Assembly (NCBI GenBank): GCA_022786995.1
Contig: JALFUW010000086.1
Location: forward strand, 1 to 45,978
Source: Clostridiales bacterium
GTDB taxonomy: Bacteria > Bacillota > Clostridia > Oscillospirales > Oscillospiraceae
DNA: 45,978 bases
Reading direction: 5' to 3'
In this document: positions 40,123 to 45,978 of the stretch, piece after piece
Layout: the number at the start of each line of letters is the position of its first letter
Numbering within the stretch: the first letter of the stretch is position 1
Position numbers and translations under genes: made by a program
Notes under the pieces: generated by a model
Seen by the model: only the letters and a program-made list of their open reading frames with translations
What the model was told of the DNA's origin: nothing
The model's database searches: none

Positions 40123-41928
40123 ATGGGTCTGATGAAGCAGGCGTACGAAACCTACTGCGCTCTGGAGAAGAAATACGCCGGCAGATATTGCGATGAAATG
40201 AAGGAGCCGCTGGTGCCGGTGTCCCACCAGATTGCCAACGCGGATATTGAAATCACCCTGAATGCAGACGGAAAGCTGCTGAACGCTGCCATGATGGACA
40301 AGGCTCACGCTGCTGTCATCATTCCTGTGACGGAGCTGTCGGCAGGAAGGACGGGAGATACTTCCTGCGCGCACCCCCTGTGCGACCAGATTCGCTTCCT
40401 GACACCCCTGTATCCGGAAAAATACGCGGCATATCTGACACAGCTTCACGCATGGGAAAATTCCGCTTTTCAGCACCCAAAGCTCCATGCAGTTGCGCGG
40501 TATGTTGAAAAAGGAACCGTTCTGGATGATTTGGAGCAATTTGGTCTGATTGCGCGAAACGACGACGGACTTCCCGTGAAAGAAAAGCAGATGGTGTGCT
40601 GGCGGGTGGAATCCGGCATCAGCGGTGAGATGCCGGAATGCTGGAAGGACAGAACGCTGTTTCAGTCATTTATCGATTACTATGCTTCCACGCAGGACAG
40701 GGAAACAGCGTTTTGCATGGTGTCGGGTCAATGCGCCGCCCTTGCTAGTCAACACCCCAAGAAAATCGTTACAGCCAACGGAAACGCCAACGCAAAATTG
40801 ATTTCCGCAAATGATTCCAGCGGATTTACCTATCGCGGCAGGTTTACGGACGACAAGCAGGCTGTAACCGTCAGCTACGACGCCTCGCAGAAGGCGCACA
40901 ACGCGCTGCGCTGGCTTGCAGCCAATCAGGGCGTCAATCTTGGCGGAAGAACCTTTCTGTGCTGGAATCCTCATGGAGTTGCCCTGCCGGAGATCAGTGT
41001 GCCGTTTATGCGAAGAAGCGCAGAAAGGCAAATTCAGTATTCCGACTATCGGAAAGCGTTGGCAGAAACCCTGATCGGATGGCAGGAGCGGATTCCGGCG
41101 GACACGGAAGCAGTGATCGCGGCCTTTGATGCTGCCACCTCCGGGCGGCTCTCGCTGACCTACTACGGCGAGCTGATGGTCTCGGACTTTCTGGAACGGC
41201 TTCACGACTGGGACGCGATCTGCTGCTGGTGGAACGGACCCTATGGGATTCAGTCTCCGCACCTTTACCAAATTGTCGGCTGCGCGTTTGGAACGCTTCG
41301 GATTTCCAAAAATCAGGCGCAGTTTGAGACGGACGACAGAGTGATGCGCCAGCAGATTCAGCGTCTGATTTCCTGCCGCGTGGACAGGGGAAAAATGCCG
41401 TCGGACATTGCCCGGGCGGTGATGGCAAGGGCATCCAATTTACAAATCATCCCGGAAGCCGGAACGCGGGAGAAGGTACTGTTCACGGCCTGCGCGGTGC
41501 TTCGGAAATATCACTATGACAGGAATCAGGAGGAATGGAATATGGCATTGGAACCAGAGAAACGAGACATCAGTTACCAGTACGGACGGCTTCTCGCGGT
41601 GTTTGAGAAGATTGAGAAGGACACCTATGACAACGAGAACAGGGAAACCACAGCGATTCGGATGCAGGCTGTATTCGCCAAACGCCCCCGGTACGCCAGC
41701 CGTATCATCTGGGAGCAGCTGAAAAAGGCATATTATCCCAGACTCAGAGCTTCCAGCAAGGCGTTTTATGATCGTTTGATCGGAGAAATTATCAACGAGA
41801 TTTCGGAATGCCCCGGAAACGCTCAGGAGAGTGCCTTGCAGGATACTTACCTGTTTGGCTACTATTTACAGAAAAATGAGCTTTACCGCTCCAAAACCGA
41901 AGAAATGAATCAGGAGGAAGAAGTATGA
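40123..41928 (+). CDS. cas8c: Cas8c (Csd1), large subunit of type I-C Cascade
   Basis: A 601-residue large subunit that recognises the PAM and opens target DNA. The N-terminus (MGLMKQAYETYCALEKKYAG), the WRVESGI segment and the ALRWLAANQG motif are characteristic of Csd1 proteins. In type I-C an internal start within cas8c commonly yields the small subunit Cas11c from its 3' part. A candidate internal ATG with AGGAGGA at 41525-41543 begins MALEPEKRDISYQYGRLLAVF and would give a product of about 129 residues. That fits known Cas11c placement. The start ATG 40123 follows AGGTGGAG. The last 4 bases overlap cas7. Confidence 0.94.
   Translation: MGLMKQAYETYCALEKKYAGRYCDEMKEPLVPVSHQIANADIEITLNADGKLLNAAMMDKAHAAVIIPVTELSAGRTGDTSCAHPLCDQIRFLTPLYPEKYAAYLTQLHAWENSAFQHPKLHAVARYVEKGTVLDDLEQFGLIARNDDGLPVKEKQMVCWRVESGISGEMPECWKDRTLFQSFIDYYASTQDRETAFCMVSGQCAALASQHPKKIVTANGNANAKLISANDSSGFTYRGRFTDDKQAVTVSYDASQKAHNALRWLAANQGVNLGGRTFLCWNPHGVALPEISVPFMRRSAERQIQYSDYRKALAETLIGWQERIPADTEAVIAAFDAATSGRLSLTYYGELMVSDFLERLHDWDAICCWWNGPYGIQSPHLYQIVGCAFGTLRISKNQAQFETDDRVMRQQIQRLISCRVDRGKMPSDIARAVMARASNLQIIPEAGTREKVLFTACAVLRKYHYDRNQEEWNMALEPEKRDISYQYGRLLAVFEKIEKDTYDNENRETTAIRMQAVFAKRPRYASRIIWEQLKKAYYPRLRASSKAFYDRLIGEIINEISECPGNAQESALQDTYLFGYYLQKNELYRSKTEEMNQEEEV
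41542..41928 (+). CDS. Possible internally initiated small subunit Cas11c
   Basis: Same frame as cas8c. ATG 41542 is preceded by AGGAGG (41527-41532), with about 9 nt between it and the start. The product would be about 128 residues of helical, charged character, matching the size of Cas11c, which several type I-C systems make by internal translation. The ribosome-binding site is stronger than chance would suggest inside a coding region. Confidence 0.6.
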   Translation: MALEPEKRDISYQYGRLLAVFEKIEKDTYDNENRETTAIRMQAVFAKRPRYASRIIWEQLKKAYYPRLRASSKAFYDRLIGEIINEISECPGNAQESALQDTYLFGYYLQKNELYRSKTEEMNQEEEV

Positions 41929-42773
41929 GAACCTTACAGAACAAAATCGACTTTGTGGCACTGGTCAGTGTCAACCGCGCCAACAGCAACGGCGATCCCC
42001 TGAGCGGCAATCGTCCCCGGACGGATTCGGATGGCTACGGCGAAATCTCGGATGTGTGCATCAAGCGGAAAATCCGCAACCGAATGCAGGATCTGGGGCA
42101 CTCCATTTTTGTCCAGTCGGAGGATCGGTGCGATGACGGCTTCGGCAGCCTCAGCGAGCGGGCATCCGCGGCCATGAAGGGCATCAAGGATCGGGAGGCG
42201 TACGCCGCCCATGCCTGTGAAACCTGGCTGGATGTCCGCACCTTCGGACAGGTGTTTGCTTTTAAGGATGCAAAGGGCGTATCTGTGGGCGTTCGGGGGC
42301 CGGTATCCATCCATCAGGCGTCCAGTATCTCTACGGTGGACATCGAGTCTATTCAGATTACCAAGAGTGTGAATGGCGAGAAGAAGGGTAAGGACGAAAA
42401 TCGAGCCTCTGATACCATGGGCATGAAGCACTTCGTCCGTTTTGGCCTTTATGAAATCAAAGGCTCCATCAATGTCCAACTGGCGGAGAAAACCGGTTTT
42501 ACCGAGGAAGATGCGGAAACGGTCAAGGAATGTCTGAGAACCCTGTTTGTAAACGATGCATCTTCCGCCCGACCTGACGGATCCATGGAGGTGGTAAAGC
42601 TGTTCTGGTGGAAGCATAATTGCAAGGATGGGCAGTATTCTTCCGCAAAGGTACATCGTTCCGTTAAAATTGCCCTGAAGGATGACAGCAGGATTCCTCA
42701 GAGCGTGGAGGACTATGCCATCACCCTGGAACCCCTTGCCGGCCTGGAACCTGAAATCATCGATGGATTATAA
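41925..42773 (+). CDS. cas7: Cas7 (Csd2), backbone subunit of type I-C Cascade
   Basis: A 282-residue Cas7 family RAMP protein that polymerises along the crRNA spacer. NKIDFVALVSVNRANSNGDPLSGN at the N-terminus, CIKRKIRNR and DVRTFGQVFAF are signatures of Csd2. Six or seven copies are expected per Cascade and flip out every sixth base of the guide. That is relevant to the pseudo-spacer match upstream of cas3. It overlaps cas8c as ATGA and its 3' end overlaps cas4 by 11 bp. Confidence 0.95.
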   Translation: MRTLQNKIDFVALVSVNRANSNGDPLSGNRPRTDSDGYGEISDVCIKRKIRNRMQDLGHSIFVQSEDRCDDGFGSLSERASAAMKGIKDREAYAAHACETWLDVRTFGQVFAFKDAKGVSVGVRGPVSIHQASSISTVDIESIQITKSVNGEKKGKDENRASDTMGMKHFVRFGLYEIKGSINVQLAEKTGFTEEDAETVKECLRTLFVNDASSARPDGSMEVVKLFWWKHNCKDGQYSSAKVHRSVKIALKDDSRIPQSVEDYAITLEPLAGLEPEIIDGL

Positions 42774-43425
42774 GGAAGAGGACTTCCTCCAGCTGTCCGG
42801 TTTACAGCATTTCAAGTTTTGCAGGCGTAGATGGGCACTGATTCACATTGAGCATCAGTGGGCGGAAAATTATCGAACCATTGACGGCGCAATTCTGCAC
42901 CAAAATGCCCACGACACGGCGTTTCAGGAAAGCCGGGGTGACCGACTTATCACCCGTGGGGTGAGCATCTATTCCGCAGAGCTGGGGGTATCCGGGCAAT
43001 GTGATGTTCTGGAATATCATCGGGGAAGCACAGGAATCCCACTGCCCGGGAAGGACGGTCTTTGGCAGCCCTACCCGGTGGAGTATAAGCGGGGCAAGCC
43101 CCGGGAGGATACCGGGGACGCCCTTCAGCTGTGCGGACAGGCCATGTGTCTGGAAACCATGCTGTGCTGTGAGATTTCGGAGGGCGCGCTGTATTATGGC
43201 GAAATTCGGCGGCGAGAGCGGGTTGCCTTTACCCCGGAGCTGCGCGCGCAGGTCAGGCAGTTGCTTGCGCAGATGCACGATCTCTATCAGCGGGGCTACA
43301 CCCCCAAGGTAAAGCCTGCGAAAAGCTGCAACGCCTGCTCCATGAAGGAGCTATGTCTGCCGAAGCTGATGAAAAACCGATCTGTGACGGCCTATCTTAA
43401 AGCCGCAATGGAGGATGCGCCATGA
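42763..43425 (+). CDS. cas4: Cas4 exonuclease
   Basis: A 220-residue RecB-family nuclease that trims and orients new spacers by PAM together with Cas1-Cas2. One iron-sulfur Cys is at C20 (HFKFCRRRW) and the other three in the C-terminal CNACSMKELC. The nuclease core includes SGQCDVLEYH and PVEYKRGKP with the QxxxY-like QLCGQAMCLE motif. ATG 42763 lies inside the end of cas7, and its stop overlaps the cas1 start (ATGA), so the adaptation genes are translationally chained. Confidence 0.95.
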   Translation: MDYKEEDFLQLSGLQHFKFCRRRWALIHIEHQWAENYRTIDGAILHQNAHDTAFQESRGDRLITRGVSIYSAELGVSGQCDVLEYHRGSTGIPLPGKDGLWQPYPVEYKRGKPREDTGDALQLCGQAMCLETMLCCEISEGALYYGEIRRRERVAFTPELRAQVRQLLAQMHDLYQRGYTPKVKPAKSCNACSMKELCLPKLMKNRSVTAYLKAAMEDAP

Positions 43426-44453
43426 AGCAGCTTCTGAACACTCTGTTTGTCACCTCTGAGGACATTTACCTGTCGCTGGAGGGGGAAAATGTGCTGGCAA
43501 ACCGGGACAGGGAAGTGATTGCCCGGTATCCCTTGCATACCCTGCAAACCATCGTCAGCTTCTCCTATTCCGGGGCGTCCCCGGCCCTGATGGGAGCCTG
43601 CGCCGAGAAGGGAATCGGGCTGGCATTCTGCACACCAAGAGGAAGGTTTCTGGCGCGGGTCTGCGGGGAAAGCAGCGGAAATGTCCTGCTGCGCCGGGAA
43701 CAATACCGAATTGCCGATGACAGCCAACGAAGCTGCGCCATTGCCAGAACCATGATCTTTGGAAAACTCAGCAACTGTGCCGCAAGCGTTCAACGGACGC
43801 TGCGGGATCATGCCCTGAGGGTAACAGATAACGGTCTGGAGGAGGCTGTCCGGCAAATCAAAGAGCTGCTTCCTCAGGCTCTGTCGGTTTCGGAGCTGGA
43901 TACCCTGAGAGGACTTGAGGGGGTTGGTGCAGCGGCTTATTTCGGTGTGTTTGACCATCTGCTGCTGAATCGGAAGGAGGATTTCTTTTTCCATGGACGC
44001 AACCGGCGGCCGCCTCTTGACCGGGTGAATGCCATGCTGTCCTTTGCCTACAGCCTTTTGGCACATGACTGCGCCAGTGCGCTGGAAAGCGTTGGGCTGG
44101 ATGCCTATGTGGGATTTCTTCACCGGGATCGTCCCGGACGGGAATCTCTGGCACTGGATTTGATGGAGGAGCTGCGTCCCTGCATGGCAGATCGGTTCGT
44201 GCTGACTTTGGTCAACAACCGCATGATCCGCCCGGAAGACTTTCAAGTTCAGGACAGCGGAGCCGTGCTGCTCACCGATGACGGAAGAAAGAAATTCTTG
44301 AAGGCATGGCAGGAGCGGAAGCGAGACACCCTGACACACCCGTACCTGAACGAGAAAATGAGCTGGGGGCTGATTCCCTATGTTCAGGCACTGTTGCTTG
44401 CACGGTATCTCAGAGGAGATCTGGACGCTTACCCACCTTTTTTGTGGAAATGA
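43422..44453 (+). CDS. cas1: Cas1 integrase (type I-C)
   Basis: A 343-residue integrase that inserts new spacers at the leader end of the array. Metal ligands E166 (LRGLEGVGAAAYFG), H234 (GFLHRDRPGR) and D246 (ESLALDLMEE) are all present. The N-terminal beta-domain and helical C-terminal domain are of normal length. It starts in the cas4 stop and is followed by cas2 after 4 bp. Nothing suggests loss of function. Confidence 0.96.
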   Translation: MKQLLNTLFVTSEDIYLSLEGENVLANRDREVIARYPLHTLQTIVSFSYSGASPALMGACAEKGIGLAFCTPRGRFLARVCGESSGNVLLRREQYRIADDSQRSCAIARTMIFGKLSNCAASVQRTLRDHALRVTDNGLEEAVRQIKELLPQALSVSELDTLRGLEGVGAAAYFGVFDHLLLNRKEDFFFHGRNRRPPLDRVNAMLSFAYSLLAHDCASALESVGLDAYVGFLHRDRPGRESLALDLMEELRPCMADRFVLTLVNNRMIRPEDFQVQDSGAVLLTDDGRKKFLKAWQERKRDTLTHPYLNEKMSWGLIPYVQALLLARYLRGDLDAYPPFLWK

Positions 44454-44457
44454 AGAT

Positions 44458-44748
44458 ATGCTGGTATTGATTACTTACGATGTAAATACAGAAGATGCCG
44501 CCGGAAGAAAGCGTCTGCGGCAAATCGCTAAGAAATGTGTGGATTATGGGCAGCGGGTGCAGAACTCAGTCTTCGAGTGCCTGTTGGATGCCGGACAATG
44601 CCGCAGCTTGCAGGCAAAGCTGGTATCTATCATGGACCCGGAAAAGGACAGCCTGCGTTTCTACTATCTGGGAAACCAATATGAAAAGAAGGTGGAGCAC
44701 TTTGGTTGTAAAACCACTTATCTGCCGGAGGAGACCCTGATTTTGTAG
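44458..44748 (+). CDS. cas2: Cas2
   Basis: A 96-residue ferredoxin-fold protein that joins two Cas1 dimers in the adaptation complex. It opens MLVLITYDVNTEDAAGRKRL, with the conserved Asp8 at the end of the first strand, and carries YGQRVQNSVFEC. ATG 44458 was chosen over the longer frame beginning inside cas1. It is the last gene of the operon, 170 bp before the first repeat. Confidence 0.95.
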   Translation: MLVLITYDVNTEDAAGRKRLRQIAKKCVDYGQRVQNSVFECLLDAGQCRSLQAKLVSIMDPEKDSLRFYYLGNQYEKKVEHFGCKTTYLPEETLIL

Positions 44749-44917
44749 CGCGAAGCGTAAGTGTACAGAGAATCCCGGGAGGTTCGCACGGCCTTTTCGG
44801 GAATCTGTGAAGAGGATACCTGCTTTAGAATCGGTTTGGCATGGCTTTTCCGGGGTTGTGCCTGACAAAATTGATATCTTCGCCAAAGATGCGGCCGGGA
44901 ATTTGTGCATCTTTGCT
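44749..44917 (+). promoter_or_regulatory. CRISPR leader
   Basis: 169-bp non-coding stretch between cas2 and the first repeat. An 8-bp inverted repeat, AAAGATGC/GCATCTTT (44885-44892 and 44907-44914), ends 3 bp before the first repeat. Another imperfect one (about 44779-44808) lies further up. No clear promoter was recognised by eye. Confidence 0.75.
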
Positions 44918-45978
44918 GTCGCTCCCCCCACGGGGAGCGTGGATTGAAATCACCGTGGAAGCGAAGACCGCCAACGAAATCAAGAGTCGCTCCCCCCACG
45001 GGGAGCGTGGATTGAAATAATGACAAAGACAGGGCTGTTATAATAAACACGAGTCGCTCCCCCCACGGGGAGCGTGGATTGAAATTTTCAAGGGAGCTTT
45101 TCTCATCATTGACAAGCGGTCGCTCCCCCCACGGGGAGCGTGGATTGAAATCGTCGTCTCGTCCCGGATTTCCGTGTACAGTTCAGTCGCTCCCCCCACG
45201 GGGAGCGTGGATTGAAATATAATCAGTTCGTCAAATGCGGATGTGGTCCACAGTCGCTCCCCCCACGGGGAGCGTGGATTGAAATATCCTCGGAAGCACC
45301 GGCAGCGCCGCGGGCCTCCGTCGCTCCCCCCACGGGGAGCGTGGATTGAAATGGTGAAATGCCTGTATATAAGCACCAGTTGTACGGACGCTCCCCCCAC
45401 GGGGAGCGTGGATTGAAATAAGAACACCACTATCAGCCATAATACCAGAACCAGTCGCTCCCCCCACGGGGAGCGTGGATTGAAATCTGAAAATGAGTTT
45501 CAACATTTCTATCCATTAAAGTCGCTCCCCCCACGGGGAGCGTGGATTGAAATACTTTTCGCCCGGAAGCCGCCCGCCGCCGTCTGTGTCGCTCCCCCCA
45601 CGGGGAGCGTGGATTGAAATAATTTTATGGCTAAGTCTGAAAAAGGAGACTGGGTCGCTCCCCCCACGGGGAGCGTGGATTGAAATAACGGTTTTCTTAA
45701 AAAGTAGGGGTGTGGGGGCGGTCGCTCCCCCCACGGGGAGCGTGGATTGAAATTTATAATATTTTCGCGTGAATGTCTCGATAGCAAAGTCGCTCCCCCC
45801 ACGGGGAGCGTGGATTGAAATCGTCATGCTGGAATCTCCCCGAATCTGCCCCCAGGTCGCTCCCCCCACGGGGAGCGTGGATTGAAATTGTAGATTTGGT
45901 GGTAGAGAATTAAGTTTATACTGGTCGCTCCCCCCACGGGGAGCGTGGATTGAAATAATTCTGATTGATGACCTTGAT
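44918..45978 (+). CRISPR. Type I-C CRISPR array, at least 16 repeats, incomplete at window end
   Basis: Sixteen 33-bp repeats (GTCGCTCCCC...GTGGATTGAAAT, hairpin GCTCCCC/GGGGAGC) start at 44918, 44986, 45053, 45119, 45186, 45253, 45320, 45387, 45454, 45521, 45588, 45654, 45721, 45789, 45856 and 45924. Spacers are 33-35 bp and all different. Fifteen are complete and the sixteenth runs off the window. All repeats look identical except the eighth, where position 2 is A instead of T. The orientation is leader-proximal at cas2, as expected. No spacer obviously matches elsewhere in the window. Confidence 0.97.

Noticed and set aside
44380..44457. Longer reading frame upstream of cas2
   Set aside because: It runs inside the cas1 coding sequence in another frame. 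The family start MLVLITYDV at 44458 fits Cas2 exactly.
44918..45869. Open frames through the CRISPR array on both strands rich in PRSPWGER, HAPRGGS or TLPVGGA repeats
   Set aside because: They are translations of the repeats and spacers with a period of about 67 bp. The array is not coding.
1..45978. tRNA or rRNA genes
   Set aside because: No cloverleaf or rRNA-like stretch was recognised in the non-coding intervals by eye; a covariance-model search could still find one.

Overview
The window reads as chromosomal DNA of an anaerobic, GC-rich gut Firmicute, most likely Oscillospiraceae/Ruminococcaceae-like. The signs are lipoprotein binding proteins with Ala/Pro linkers, rubrerythrin, a split transketolase, DegV and DUF1836 proteins, a SigK remnant and a type I-C CRISPR-Cas locus of the kind common in gut clostridia. 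Genus is not resolved from sequence alone.

Layout. 1-1330 and 11187-12100 are two patches of mobile-element debris. They share a related left inverted-repeat motif and a diverged right end of about 195 bp. The second patch holds the tail of a probable relaxase gene interrupted by a 161-bp palindromic MITE. Between the patches lies an uptake locus: a P-loop kinase, then a minus-strand binding protein/histidine kinase/AraC-type response regulator operon (1931-5378). Divergent from it is a plus-strand lipoprotein, fused two-domain permease, ABC ATPase and HAD phosphatase/phosphomutase operon (5581-11186). The architecture resembles iron- or sugar-phosphate-type (Fbp/Afu) importers with a binding-protein-coupled sensor.

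12210-26000 is mostly housekeeping: DUF1836 and DegV on divergent consensus promoters, hisS, an MgsA-like protein with altered active-site residues, a MinD-like ATPase, pta, rubrerythrin, an orphan phage-baseplate-like gene, a ferredoxin-type aldo/keto reductase, an SleB-type hydrolase with a C39-like domain, a YczE-type membrane protein and the two transketolase subunits. 26391-32454 is an oppABCDF peptide importer. It is followed by an EamA transporter with an extremely His-rich tail, a rhodanese, and a truncated sigK that keeps only the pro-sequence and first conserved block. Intergenic spaces carry several families of palindromic repeats.

36755-45978 is a complete type I-C system (cas3-cas5-cas8c-cas7-cas4-cas1-cas2) with an array of at least 16 repeats running off the window. 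The most exciting element lies on the opposite strand just upstream of cas3. It is a solitary degenerate CRISPR repeat (36807-36836) with the 12-nt 3' end of the array repeat intact, a 22-nt pseudo-spacer and a second hairpin. Its promoter would start transcription at the repeat. The pseudo-spacer matches the cas3 upstream region at 18 of 22 positions in exact register, and two of the four mismatches fall at positions 6 and 12, where type I Cascade does not read the base. This looks like a CreR-type crRNA-like guide that would make Cascade repress its own operon, here in a type I-C system.
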